Positions 46,258-59,349 of a stretch of DNA of 64,000 bases are shown piece by piece. This DNA comes from Panicum virgatum (lineage: Eukaryota > Streptophyta > Magnoliopsida > Poales > Poaceae). Numbering within the stretch: position 1 is the first letter of the stretch; every line of letters starts with the position of its first letter. A model generated the notes under the pieces. The model was not told where the DNA came from. It did not search any database and saw only the letters and a program-made list of their open reading frames with translations. The stretch is taken from contig NC_053149.1 of NCBI RefSeq assembly GCF_016808335.1, forward strand, positions 57,589,922 to 57,653,921. The letters are read 5' to 3'. The translations under genes and the position numbers were made by a program.

Positions 46258-48099
46258 GGTGGGGGTCGGTCCGTGGGGTGATTTTGATGCTGGTTTTTGG
46301 GGCGGCGATGATCGATCGGGGGTCGGAGGGTGTGGGTGCATGTGGAGTTTGTGGTTCGAGGAGAATCTCGCGGTTTTTGTACAGCACTGTTGCGCGCGTG
46401 TGGGGGGTTGGCAGTGGACCTGGGATAATCCGTTGCGGAAAAGCGAAGGGATGGGGGCGCGTCGCCCGAGCGTAGCGTGGCTGGCGTGCCCCGCCGGATC
46501 CTCTACGCGCCGGGACACCGCGGGTCGTTGGGTAACCCGCAAAGCCGCCCGTGTCCCCTGCAGAGTACAGCGACGGTGGAGTCGATCTGACACAACCGAT
46601 GCTACCAATAACGTCAATCCAAGAATCTAAAACTGAATCTCCATCTTGTGCGGAAACAAAATTTTGTTCTATTTGATCCTAGCAACCATACAAAAGAACA
46701 CTAGCTGGATATAATGTAATGTTGAAATGCATCTCGCATAATGGTTCTGCCTCTTGAAATAACCAATCTACTACTGCATAACCATCATTTCGTGCTGTAA
46801 TCGGCGGAACAAAGCTGAAGAAAATATTTCTTGCAGCCAACAATTTTCCTTACTCTAGAATGGATATATAGATGAGATGGCGCAAAAATGGAGTCTCGCT
46901 AGATCAATAAGTAGGCGGGCCCAGGGGTATTCATGGATATTCATTGAATACCTATTATTACTTTTACTAATCAATGTTAATCACGAACATAGTTGCCAAA
47001 AAAAATAGTGTTAAACCAGTTTTTTTTTGTAGATTTTCAATTTTGAATACCCACTCTTGCAATCCTAAGCCCGCCTCTATTAAAGTATCGCAAAGTTCAA
47101 AGTTAAAAGCTAGGAAAAAGGCTGCAATGAAGGCGCGAATCATAATTCTACAAATTTCTATAGCGAGGTCCACCACTATTGAGCATTTAAGTTTTCTTCA
47201 TACTATCTTGCAAACAAGTTACTAAAGCTGCCAGGTACTTTCCAAAGAAAACTGGAAGTGCTCGCTAGGAGTACACAGTAATAATTCTAACAACAAGTGG
47301 CATATAATAAAGTTCCATTTCCAAACTCTTTTGTACTTGTTGCACTCCTGAGGGGAAAAAAAAGCTCAGCTCAGGTACTCCAATTCATCACTGTTTGGGT
47401 CGCAGGGCACACCACGCCATTCCGGAACCGATCGCACTGCAATGCAACAGATTTCGCCGGCACCGGGGCGCCGAAACCCGTGCCATAAATCGGCTCCCCG
47501 AGCATCAAAGGGAAGCGTACGTACGTTTAACCAACCCAAAAGTTGCTGAGTTGGTGGGCGCCCCTGCGCGTGAGTACATGCTTTTTTCCCTTGCTTTTAA
47601 CAAAGACTCCCTCCGATTGGGTGGCTCTCTGGGCGCCGCAGTGATGATCCTATGCACAAAGAAAGGTTGCCAGCCAGCCAGCACCCCCGGCTCGGCGTAG
47701 GAAATCCGCTGGGGCAGCGCAGGAAAAAGCGAACCCGAAAAGTACTTTAGAGAAAGCCTCGTTCTGGAAAAAAAGAGCTAATAGCAACTTGAAAAGGCTG
47801 GGCCGTATCGCCTTTTAGCTCGGAAAGTGAGCTCAAGCACAGATTCTCTACGACAGCCAGGCCACACACAGCTTCCTTTACGCCACAATTCTATCGACAG
47901 CACCCCGCAGCCACAATTCTCTGAGTGCATCGTGTCGCGTCCATCCGTGCAATTAGCAACTTTTCTTTTTGACCCGGCACGTACACGTACCGCCAGGTTG
48001 AAGATTGGATACCGTTGTGGTTGTGCTGGGGGTACGGTCTGCACTCTGCACTGCAGCCTGTGCAGGGTCACATGTTCGCAATTGGCAATTTAGTGTCTA
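46258..48099. other. Intergenic, no gene recognised
   Basis: A short inverted-repeat element may lie at 46913-47078 (AGGCGGGCCCAGG / CCTAAGCCCGCCT), but no target duplication is visible. The remaining frames have no recognisable domain. Confidence 0.45.
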
Positions 48100-48256
48100 A
48101 TTATAATCTAATTAGATTTATTAGATTCGTCTCGCAATTTACAAATAAATTATGTAATTTATTTTTATTTTGTTTAGATTTAATGTTCTATGCATATAAG
48201 ATTCTTTTTCAATGTCATAGATTTGAAATTTTAAATTTCGCAACTAAACAAGATCT
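48100..48256. mobile_element. Half of a Tourist-like MITE
   Basis: The phrase TTAGATTCGTCTCGCAATTT and the end GCAACTAAACAAGATC match the right half of the family at 5446-6670. The left end is missing. Confidence 0.5.
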
Positions 48257-48666
48257 GGCTACCGTCGTCGACCACAGGATGATGGGACGGAGATGGAGGC
48301 CACGCAGAAGATAAAAATGGTCGCCGGATTTTTCGCAGTAGGATATTGCTGTGCTACCACTTGCCCCGGAAATCCGAGCTGACGTGCTGCTCACTTTTTG
48401 GGGCGTCGACTTAAACTAGTCTCCAGGGTTAGAATAAAGCAAAAGGGCGAGCACGGCCCTGGCCCTTTTCTTTCTCTTCTCTCTAGGGTTCGTCCGTCGA
48501 TCCCACCTCCACCGCGTCCGAGCATGTGCCAGTATTTTACCCGAAAAAGTCCATGCATGCCCATCCAGCTTTTGGTCTTCTTTAAGCTTTTGGAACAATC
48601 TCAATGTGGGTGCATGCTTATCTCGGAAAAGGAAAAGAAAAAGAAAAAAAATAGTTGGATCAAGTT
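48257..48666. other. Intergenic, nothing recognised
   Basis: No domain-bearing frame or RNA gene is seen. Confidence 0.5.
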
Positions 48667-48978
48667 AGAGCAGGTACAACAATGAGTTTAAAGTCAAGCT
48701 AGTCAGCATTTTTTGCTGATGTGGAGGAGAGAAGGGAGAAAAGAGAAGAGAGCTTGGCTCTTGTTCTAGAGCCAAGTTTGGCACAGAAGCATAGACATTT
48801 GTGGACCCAAATAAAATACATGTGAGGAAGAGTAGGAAAGAGAAAGTAAGACATGACATCACATAATAATAAAAAAAGTTTTTAAAGACAAATATAAGAC
48901 AACTATTGTATGACTTAGCTCTTATCACTTGGTTTATAGCCAATCACTTGGTTCTACTATTAACCATGCTCTTATAGG
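48667..48978. mobile_element. Possible MITE with AGAGCA ends
   Basis: Left end AGAGCAGGTACAACAATGAG and right end CTATTAACCATGCTCTTA are partly complementary. This type of element is common in grasses, but the superfamily and target duplication are unclear. Confidence 0.4.
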
Positions 48979-50290
48979 CGGGCACATATGTGCAGTATCC
49001 AAAAAAAACTCTATTATAGTCCTATTACTGAAAAACAGGCATACGATTTTACTGAAAATCCTATTATAGTCCATGAATGTTTATCCCAAACCATATATAT
49101 CTGGGCTCACCTTTTTTTTTTGCAAATATCTAATGGCATTTCCAGCCTGCAAAAGAATATTTTGTCTGGCTTAGTATACTATATGTTTTTCTTCGAATCA
49201 AAATGTATAAAGCTTTTTTTCTGTTTCGGCCAGAACGTTGGCTTCAAGCGTCAACGCGAACGTGTCTTGTTTACTAAGAAACCGACCTACTATGAAAATG
49301 CAAAGGCACCTTCCGCGCTTTCCAATCGACCGGTTGCTTTCGGGGCATCAAACAATCCAAAACAAGAATCTATCCCTTTCTTCATCGTGGGAAGGGGTGA
49401 GCTTTTGGCGTGCGTTTTGCAACTCTGGCCCTATAAAGAAAATGGCAGTAGCTTTTGGTGCGGACAAAAGAGGGCGTCGCTTAGGTTGGAAAAGCCAAAC
49501 CTTGCTGCCTTTTTTTGTTTCTTGTTATAATCCTAAAGCGACGCTTTTGGATTTTGCACCGTGATTATTTATAAAACAGAACGCTGAACGCTGCTATCGC
49601 AAACCGACCCGCAATCTGTATAGCCCGTGGGGTATGGCTATGAGTGGTAATGGACTACATGATTCTAGTGGTCTCAACACAATCTAAGTTGATTTTTATA
49701 TATTTTTTAGCTCAAAATTATATAAAATTAGAGCTTAATTTTTTTAGAAACCGACTCAGCTCTTAAATAATATAAGTTAAATTTTAAGACTCCTTATCAC
49801 CCCTAACCTTGGCATTGATTAGAGACAGAGCAGTACGCGCACGGTGGCGATTCTTGCCGGCGATTGATTTAACAGCGCTCCGTGCTACGGCCAAGCAGAG
49901 CTGTGTGCTCTCCCCATCGGTCTCATCACGCACAGGTGGAACTGTGGAGTAGAGCTTGAGGCGCTACCGGCCGGCTCCATACAAAAACCACCTCTCCAAC
50001 AGTGAACAGTCGTGCCCCTTGGATCCATCGATCCCGCAAGAGAACGTGGGCGCGTCACCGCCAATTTAATGGAGATCTCCGCCGCGGAGGGGTACGGCCG
50101 GCGTCGGAGCGCGGAGAGCGGAGCAGAGCAGAGCAGAGCAGCGCATGGCCTGGCCCGGTCCCCCTGCCGCGCCTCTGCCAGTCCGGCTGGCTCTTTTTGC
50201 CGTGCGCGCCAGCGCCCCCGGCACCGTCAGGGCTCGCTCGCAGGTGCAGGCCGAGCTAGCGGACGACGGAGTGAATGAGTGAATCAATGA
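48979..50290. other. Intergenic, no gene recognised
   Basis: AT-rich to 49800, then GC-rich. A 180-codon frame at 48988-49530 has no recognisable domain and low-complexity patches; I do not call it a gene. Confidence 0.45.
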
Positions 50291-50638
50291 GGGGCTGTTT
50301 AGTTACCAAAAAAATTTCAACCTCGAAATTTGTGACTTCCCTTTGGACACATACATAGAGCACTAAATATAGTTAAACAACAAAACTAATTATACGGTTT
50401 GGATGTACAGGACGAGACGAATTTTTTGAGCCTAATTAGTACATAATTAGCCATAAGTGCTACAGTAACTCTTACATGTGCTAATGATGCGGTCAAATGT
50501 CTCAAAATATTTGTCTCGCAGTTTTCAGGTGAGTTCTGAAATTAGTTTTTTAATTAATGTTCGAAAAATCTTTTCGACATCTGGTCAAATATTTAATGTG
50601 ACCTTTAAACCAAAAATTTTCATCAACTAAACATCCCC
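50291..50638. mobile_element. Tourist-like MITE 5
   Basis: Ends are GGGGCTGTTTAGTTACC and the complement of GGGGATGTTTAGTTGATG. The internal phrases GAGACGAATTTTTTGAGCC and GCTACAGTAA are shared with MITEs 1-4. No 3-bp duplication could be confirmed. Confidence 0.6.
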
Positions 50639-52274
50639 TCTTATTAGTGTGGTGTGGTGGGAGCGGACGCGAGCGAGTGAATGCGCGGAACGGAGGGGAG
50701 CGGGGCACGCGGTCAACATCTGGGGCTCCGCCTGCCGCGTCCGCGGTACAGCGCTTCCGGCTCCGCCCGCGGCCCGCCGGTCGGCCTCGCGTCGCCTCCC
50801 GCACGGGTCACGATGCCGCGCGATACGATCCGCGCGCGATCTGCCTCGTCGGGCCGGCCGCGACGGGGCCCAGCCGCCCAGCCCCGGCGGCGGCAGAGCC
50901 AGAGCGCGCCCCTGCCGCATCGGCTCCCTCGGCTGCTGCTCGTGCCGGCGGCGGCAGAGCCAGAGCGTGCCATCAATCAGTTTGGGAGGGAGCGGCAGCA
51001 GCCGCGGCGCGGCGGCCGTGGTCCGTGCGCGCGCGCGCGAGAACGCCCGTCCGCGTCCGGTCTGCATGCTCGTTCGTTCGTTCGGAGCTTGTCCGGACCG
51101 AACGGGACGACGCGATCCTCTCCTCGGTGAGTTGCTCGCCGCACCTACCTCGCCAATGATTTGTTGGTCATGCTCGCCGCGGCCTCTGGCTGGGGCGCTG
51201 CGCAAGTGCGACCGAACGCCAGGGAGTTATGGTGGTGTGGCGAGTACGGGCAGGGGCTCGCCGGGGACCCCCGAGGCCGAGACATGGAGGCGTGCGAGAA
51301 GGGCCCCGAGGGGGGACAGGCCGCATAAATTCGCGAGCAACTACGGGAGCGCACGGCGTACGCATCATGGTGCCATGCGTAGATACGGCTACTCCCAGTC
51401 CTCAATCCGTAAAGTACGCTGATCAACTTGGAGTACTAGTGGTACTAATTTGACCTGCAACTGACTTCTGCTGCATTTAGAAAAACAAAAACAATTTGAG
51501 CAGAAAAGAGGTGCGAGTTGGATCGTGCTTCTTTCTTGTGTTTTTTTTTGAAGAATTCTTTCTCCAGCAACGTAAATAAGAAAAGGCATCTGATCCGTTC
51601 CGTTGCGTAACCGCCTTGACGCCACAAGCTGACGGCCTAGCCATATCAGTGTAAAGTGAGAGACCTAGATCTCCGCGTGCGCGCCACATCGATATTCCAG
51701 TGGACTTGTAGTGGAGCATCATCCCGGTCGATGCCCCTCTCTCGTCCCGGGCACGGACGCGCAGCGCGCTCCGTCGTGCTTCGACTTCTCGCCCGCAACG
51801 GCGGCCGGAGGCTGTCGCCGTGCTTGTTGCATTGCATCGCATCTCTCGCCGCCCGCGCCTGGACGGGGACGACGGCGCCACCACCCGGTGCTCGCGGCGG
51901 CCCACAGCCTGCACCGTCCACGCTCCACTTGCCGTGGCCTCTCTTGCCGCGGCTCGTGCTGCACGCCGCGGGGCCACTCTGCAGCCTGCTACAAGCTGCC
52001 GTGCGGCAGCGAAGACACCGTGATCTAACCAAATAGTATTCACTAGACTAGCTCCTTGACACAAACATACCAGCACCAAACGGCTCATGACTTGAAATAA
52101 GAGATGGCGATCGAGTAGGAATATTGGGTGAAATTATTATGGATAAGCATGTAGCATAAGATACTAAGCACGCGAATGGTTCGCGCTGGCAAAGCCACGG
52201 CACCAAGGCGTCCATGATTCCCCCTACTACTATGGCTACACCAGCTCAATAACAAGGCACTGGATTCTTCTGCT
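50639..52274. other. Intergenic and PEPC 3' side
   Basis: 50640-51400 and 51660-52020 are GC-rich with large overlapping frames on both strands, none recognisable. About 52100-52274 should be the PEPC 3' UTR. Confidence 0.45.
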
Positions 52275-55200
52275 TCAGCCGGTGTTCTGCATGCCGGCGG
52301 CGATGCCCTTCATGGTGAGAATGAGGGTGTCCTCCAGCCCCGGGGCGTCCTCGCTCGTGGTGTTGAGCTTCACCAGCTCCGCGGCTGGCTTCCCGGAGTC
52401 CATGATATCCTTTGACAGGTGAGGCCGCGGCTTCACCTCGAAGCTGGGGTCCCTGATGCGCTTCAGCGTGTAGGCCTGGCAAACGTTCAGTGCGGTGATG
52501 TAGGAATCACGGATGTGCAGCCTCTGCTTCAGGTAAGGGTCACCCTCCAGAAGATCCTTGTGCCCGGCGACCTGAAATCCAGCAGATCACGTTGCAGTGG
52601 GTGAGGCAAGATGCAGTGAAAATCCTATGACCAGATCCAGTGATTGTTATGGTTTCGTTTTAACTCGTTTACGGTCAATCTTATTCAGTTTCTATTTCCT
52701 ACTAAGCAAGTTTAAGGAATTCACAAAGGTGCAAGACAATCACCTGTAGAAGAAGCCGCTTTGTCTCTTCATAGTTGGCTCTAAGGCGCTCACCAAATGA
52801 CCACAAATCCTCAGAAACTAGAAGCTTGTCATAGAGAGCAGCTATACCAGGATCACCTTTGGCAAACACCATCTCAACCAAATCTATTGTGACCCTGAAA
52901 AAGGGCCACTGGTTGTACATCTCTTGAAGGGTTTGAAGATTCCGTATGTCCTTATCCAAGACATGCTTGAATGCTGCACCGAAACCAAGCCACACTGGTA
53001 GGTGGAAACGAGTCTGCGTCCAAGCAAAGATCCAAGGAATTGCACGCAGAGATTCAATGCCTCCACTTGGCTTTCTTTTTGATGGTCTACTTCCAATGTT
53101 CATCCTTCCATATTCCATCTCTGGTGTTGCCTATTCGAAAGAAAAACACAATGCCAGGACTAGTTATGCACACAACTAGAATCATTACGAAAATTAAGAA
53201 ATTTGGAGTTTTACAATGAGTAATGAAATAACAGTAGATGTTCTGCTTGGAACAGTATTGTATTTTAATTAATCTTCAGGACTAGGTTGTAAAATATCCA
53301 ATACACAGAAAAAAAGTGAAATGCCAGACTCGATAAAAGCTGCAATGAAGTGAAGGTATGTGAAAGAGAAAACACAAGCAAAGAAAATTGAAGACTTACA
53401 AGGCGGAAATATTCAACAAAGCGTGGTTCTTCAAATACAATCGATCGATATTCCTTTGTGGCAACAATAGCCATCTCATCCATTAAAGCACGCCATTCTG
53501 GTTTTGGTGAAATTGGAGGATGCATGCCATGTTCAAGACTAGCAGCTGTAAAACGTTGCAGGGTTCTAAAGCACAGATGTTCCTCTCCAAAGGATTGCTC
53601 GATGACTTCACCTTGAACAGTTACCCGAAGTGATCCATGAATAGTTTCTGGAGGTTGAGACAGTATAGCAAGATGGGTAGGGCCCCCACCTCTTCCCACA
53701 GTCCCACCTCGTCCGTGAAACATAGTCAACTTAACCCCATACAGCTTAGCAACCTTGATAAGTTCCTCTTGAGCTTTGTACAGTTGCCAAGCAGCAGAGA
53801 AACGACCAGCATCCTTCCCAGAATCTGAATACCCGATCATAACTTCCTGCTTGCCACTGATCCTGTTTCTGTACCACTCAACAGAGAACAGCCGGGCTAG
53901 TGCTGCTGGTGCCGCCTCAAGATCTGCAAGTTTTTCGAACAATGGCACAACTCTCAGTGGCTTTTTCACATGACATTCACGCTGCAAGAGCTCAACAGCA
54001 AGAACATCTGAGGGAGCTGTAGCCATAGATATTACATATGCACCAAAGCTGTCCGAAGGAAGTTCAGCTAACACATGGAAAGTCTCTAGAACATCAGCAA
54101 TCTCATCTGATTTGGGAAGGTCAGGACCAAATAATGGCCTCTTTCCATTAAGTTCTGAGAGCAGCCATTCTTGGCGTTTCTCCTCTGGCCATTCACGATA
54201 TGATCCGATTCCGAGGTATTCAGTTATAGCATCCATAACATCCGTATGTCGGTCAGATTCTTGCCTGATATCAAGTCTAACAAGAGATAGTCCAAATGTG
54301 GACACTTGCCGTAAAAAGTCAAGAAGGTTTCCATCTGCAACAGAGCAATCACCGCAGGCACAGAGAGATCTGTAACAGAGCTCAAGAGGCTCCAAAAACT
54401 GCAAAAGAAAGCTTCAATCCGTAAGACATAATATGTTCCAAAATAATTGTCCATTATCTTGGGAAAGTTTCAACCTGTTACCATACATCATAGAATCTGA
54501 TCTTAATACATACTAAAAGTGTACATAGAGTTTTTTTTTAATCCTAGTCATGCAAATCAAATGAACACCACTATTTCACTTTAGATACCTGTTCAACATC
54601 AGTGAAGGTTGCCTCCTCAGGAATTTCAGAAAACCCACTTGCTAATAAATGTCGTGCTCTCTCACGTGTGTTGTAGAGTTTATCTCTGACTTCACTGAGA
54701 ATCACACGATAAGGTTCGCTGGGGGGAACTTGTTTCCAGAATTCTGCATCCAAGAAAAGCAATGTCAGCATGTATTAACTTGACCCAGCTATGTATAAAC
54801 TGCAGAAATATGAAGGAATATAACGCAAAAAGAAGCACACACAAAATGACAAAAGGTTAAGACGTATGTAGTAAATTCATGTCAATTTCCTATGATGCCA
54901 AGCTAAATATTACAGGCTGCATGAATATGGCAACAATCTCTCAGAAAATACTTGCACAGTGATATGATTCTAAATTTCTAATCAAGACAAAACATTGTAA
55001 AAGTCAGAAATAGACATCCACATATATCACAAACTAGAAAGAGAAAAACATGATTTAGATTTCAGATATCAAGACCATGACTCCAACGTTGAAAAGAAAG
55101 CACATGTACCGATGTGAATCCTGATGATATCTAGCTGTTTCTTAAGATAGCTTCTGGATCATACCTGATACCCTAGTTTAAATGAATGTTTGAAATCCTT

Positions 55201-58200
55201 AAAATGCTTCTGATTCTTAAAGCTTAAACTTTTCGTAATAAAGATTTTCCCTGTCTTCTTCTCTCAGTTTTTGGAAATGCCCCATTTTTTCTAATTACTA
55301 ATAAGACTAGGATTTTACTGTTTAAAGTCCCCCCTATATTGACTTTGGTTAGAACTTAGGCTACATTCCTGATCTGCATGTCTCATAGATCAGTCTTCAC
55401 TCTTCAGCAACTCATATTCATGTGGTTAATAATGTTCGATTCATAACCCAATAGCATAAACTATCAAACTGGACCTGCACTTATTAAGTTATTATGGTTC
55501 TTAAATGTCATCTTCTGTTCCTAATTGATGAGGATCCATAATACTCACAAGCAATAAGACAAAAAAGTACAGCAGTTTCAATCCCATGTCAAAGCATAGG
55601 TCAGCGACTAGTTTTAAATACTTGGCAGCACATTACAGACAATGCGTAAGGTATTACATAAGATAGTTAAACAAAAAAATTATTATAATGTCATCTGCAC
55701 CTATATAGTGTTTTGTTGTATCTTTCTTGGAGGAATGATGTAGTTGGTCGACCTTGACACGTAACTCATCGCTGCAGCGCCACATAGATAACTGCATGTA
55801 TAATAAAATTTCTCGTGAGACTAATATAACTACAGTATTCTAATATAAAAATATGTCCTATTTTTACCTCAAACATAAGGTCCTCTATTTGGGCATTGTA
55901 CAAATTAGCAGCCATCATTCTAGCCAACAGGCACACATCCCTTGTAACCTCTGGTGTGACTCTTGGATTCCCTGTGGTGGATATCAGATTAGAATTGTAC
56001 TTCAATCCATTTTGCAAACTTTTATTTGCATGATTCAACACATTATCAAAAAGTATCCAATAGACCAGAGGGAGAGGGAGAGGGAGAGGGAGGGAGGGAG
56101 GGAGAGAGAGCATGCAATAGATGTCATGTACCATCACGATCACCCCCCATCCAAGAAGAAAACTGAATAAGAGGAGCATTATAGGGCACCCGCTCATTTA
56201 TGCCAATGTTCTTAAGGGCAGTGTCAACCCTACGTAAGAACTTGGGTACACCCTTCCATATAGTCTCATGAAAATAACTCATCCCAGCACGCATTTCATC
56301 CTGAGGAGTAGGAGGTGCCCGCCTGATTTCATCAGTTCTAAAGGCAGCTTGAATCTGTAGATAAGAAATAATATGTGATATTTGAACCATTTAAATAAAT
56401 TTTGAGTAAAGATGACAAAGTTTTCATGATTAGCTAGTACAAAGATAGAACACTAATAACACATAAAAGTGTCAAAGATAGAACACTAATAACACATAAA
56501 AGTGTCAAAGATAAGGAAATTACCTCTCTTTGAAGTGCTTCATCAAGTTCCTGTTTCTCATCTGGAGTGATGTCCTTTGCGTAAAGTTGGCTTAAACAGT
56601 CTCTTATCCTGCAGATTGAAAGGTAAAACATTTATAGCTTTGAAAAGGCAACATATGATTCAACATGACCCAAGAATATCAAATATTTTTTCGATTTCTG
56701 TTGTTTCTAAAAGGATGGTCTACCATAGAACCATGCAAGGAAATACTTATATTTACAAAAATGAAAAGGAGGATTGAAAAACAAGGGAAAAACATCATGT
56801 TTTCTAGAAAGACCTATGTGTATATAATTCAACATGAGCAACTGTGTTCATCTGGTTTATTGAACACAAATAACAAACATAATCCACAGTTTTTCATACA
56901 AGAATTTTAATTCCATCAAATAAATCTTATCCTATCATCTCTAATAATTCACCAAGCTTTAAAACTAACCTGCCATGCTTTTGGAGTAGTGACCTCCTGA
57001 CTGACTGAGTCGGATGTGCAGTCAGGACAAGGTCGACAGTTTGATTCTTCAGAGCATCGAATACCTCCATAGGGGACTTCTTAAGCTGATGCACAAGCCT
57101 CTTTAATGTCTCCTCAATGTCTGATTCAGTTGTTGCCGAGTTTTCATCGACAAAGTCACCCTTCTTCAGTTTTATCCTCCTGCGGTATGCAATCTGGACT
57201 TCCTCAGCCAAGTTTGCCAGGATAAGCATGTGTGAGAATGATTTGGTTATGACAATGGAGTCTCCAGGATCCAAGCTGGTCAACACATTCCCAATCTCAT
57301 CCAGCATTTTGGGGTCAAGCTTACTTTCATACTCAGCAGCTAACTCATAACATTCTTGCACCTATTTACACAAAAGGAGACCTTTACCTTTACAGCATTG
57401 CAAGATATAAATTACCACTGAAAAGTAGAGTGGGTTGAAGAACAAACTTGCATCATTGTAAAGATATTTGGGCAAACAGATATCCATAAGTAGCCAAAGA
57501 GAAGCAACATACTGTGTGTGGTACAACATAATCATGTAAAATTGTGTATTGATACTCCGATGCATAAAAAAATGTAGCTTTCAATTCTATTATGGTACTT
57601 AGGTACTGAAATGGAAATAAGTTTGACCCGCAAACTACCTTGTACCAGCAAACAGTTCAAAGGGCATATATAACTCTAAAAGATCATCAGAAGGCCATAA
57701 TTATAGTGCAAGTGATCCGCACATCATGGCAGCCCACTAGTTTTGAACATCATGGTAATGTACCATAAAAAAACACAAAGTACATCTTGTACAAGAGTGA
57801 TCATCAAGTGGAGAAAAAATGGTGCCGCCCCAGTACTACTATGTTTTGTTAAACACAGCACTAACTTCCACCTCTAGAGTGAGTAACAAATTCATATGTG
57901 AAGAACGTCACCATTGAAACCCTCAAGGCCCAAATGCCCTATCTGATTCCTCTGCTTTCGCGACCATGCAAGCGCAATTGTATAAACAGATTTCCGAGCA
58001 TGATCATGCTATCTACCTCCTAAATCGACAACCAGCACCAAAAAGGACGGGAACAAATAGTATCACGGGAAAGAATCAAGCGGAGCATTAATGTACAAAT
58101 AGTATCACGGGAAAGAATCAAGCGGAGCATTAATGTACCGTCTCCCTGATGTCCTCGCCGTGCAGGTCCTGGAGGATGTCGAGGAACCGGTCGAGGAGCA

Positions 58201-58306
58201 GGGCGTCGTACTCGACCAGCTTATCGTCGTCGGAGAGCTTCTGCGGGGCTAGCAGCCGCAGCTGCGCGTCGATGGACGTCGCCTTGTCCACCGCATTGCG
58301 CGCCAT
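52275..58306 (-). CDS. PPC: Phosphoenolpyruvate carboxylase, plant-type, C3 form
   Basis: Ten coding exons: 58306-58139, 57361-56970, 56608-56524, 56354-56132, 55971-55868, 55791-55701, 54743-54589, 54398-53400, 53130-52744, 52571-52275. They give 966 residues with all phases consistent. The cytosolic enzyme carboxylates PEP to oxaloacetate. Signatures are [46 protein letters not shown] and the C-terminal QNTG. The N-terminal ATSIDAQLR carries the regulatory Ser11 phosphorylated by PEPC kinase. At the C4-diagnostic site (maize Ser780) the sequence is [11 protein letters not shown], that is Ala775. This is therefore a housekeeping, not C4 photosynthetic, isoform. No break or missing motif is seen. 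A 5' UTR intron lies upstream. Confidence 0.97.
56059..56114. repeat. GGGAGA/GA microsatellite in a PEPC intron
   Basis: A purine run of GAGGGAGAGG, GGGAGG and GAGAGAG units lies in the intron just after exon 4. Confidence 0.85.
56440..56505. repeat. 33-bp tandem repeat in a PEPC intron
   Basis: Identical units 56440-56472 and 56473-56505 start CAAAGATAGAACAC, just inside the donor of exon 3. Confidence 0.92.
58053..58136. repeat. 42-bp tandem repeat at the PEPC exon 1 donor
   Basis: Units 58053-58094 and 58095-58136 (start ACAAATAGTATCACGGG) are identical and end 1-2 bases from the intron 1 donor (GT at 58138-58137). A third partial copy lies upstream of the gene at 59107-59133. Confidence 0.92.
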
Positions 58307-58812
58307 CTCCGTCTCCCCAAGACCCCTCCTTTCCCCGCTCGCACCCCTGCAACAGAAAGCACACAGATCAAAACCCAAGAATTGACATAGGAATAGAAAA
58401 GCCCCAGAAATCCATCGAATCCCACCGGGTTTTGACAACCTCTCGCTGCGAGAGGACGATCCGCCGAGACCTAACCTCGCGGATTCCAAGAAAGCACAGG
58501 GCTTTCTCGAATGCAAAAATAAATGTCGATTAAACCCCACAAAAATCACCCATTGTACGAACTAGGGACTGTACCACTCCAAGAACAAGATCTAGGAAAT
58601 AGACTAGTACAATCCTAACGGATCGAACTATCGAAGGGGGAGGAGAGGAAAGCACCTCTCCTGGAACAGGCTTCTCTTTCTGGTGAGGCCAAGACGGGGG
58701 GCGGGGTGGGGGGAGATCAACACGACAAAAAACGTTCCTTGATGCTATAGCGGGTTTCCTGCGACGGACAGACATCCACTGCCTCTCTCTGGTGCGATTA
58801 GGTATTTATGGG
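58307..58812 (-). promoter_or_regulatory. PEPC 5' UTR with intron, and TATA box
   Basis: On the minus strand a TATA-like CATAAATACC sits at 58801-58810, predicting a transcription start near 58770-58780. A donor GAGAG|gtgctttcc at 58655 and an acceptor ctgttgcag|GGG at 58347 define a likely 309-bp intron in the 5' UTR. The start codon follows at 58306. Confidence 0.65.
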
Positions 58813-59349
58813 ACGGGGCAGGACCGTCGCTTGTGCAGGGAGACTTGGCTGGACTATGGTGGTGAGTGGTGACGGCCCAAGTGGAGCGTTATTCCCTCGC
58901 CTCCTGGATGGTTTCATGTTGGAGGCCCGCCGGGAGTTTTGTTTTCTGAAGAAGAATTTTGTTAATTTATTCATACCTCCTAAAGCGCAATGTGTTTTCT
59001 AGAGAGATTTATTTGATTCCTTCTGGGATCAGAGGAAGGCTGAAGGTACGGTGGCGATGTGGAAGCAGATCTGGTGGTCAGGAGGTAAAGGAAATAGCAT
59101 GTTGATACAAATAGTATCACGGGTAAGAATCAACGACAAATCTATTTATCGCACGCGTGGGTAGAAGGTGCCGCATCGCAGAAGGGGATGCTCGTCCCTG
59201 CAGGTAAGCCCGCAAGCCCTGTTTATCTTCCTCCTTGAGCTCGCGATGGTTAGAAGAAAGGGGAGAGGGAGGGGGTGGAGCAGCCGTTGGCGAGGGGTGG
59301 TAGGTGGACGTAGCGGCGGGTGGTGGTCAAGATGGTGGAGCCTTTAGGG
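58813..59349. other. Intergenic, PEPC upstream
   Basis: This includes the stray copy of the PEPC intron 1 repeat at 59107-59133. No gene is seen. Confidence 0.5.

Noticed and set aside
50647..51422. 257-codon plus-strand frame and its antisense partners
   Set aside because: GC-driven frames without any domain or splice context.
52275..58306. C4 photosynthetic PEPC
   Set aside because: Ala rather than Ser at the diagnostic position in exon 9.
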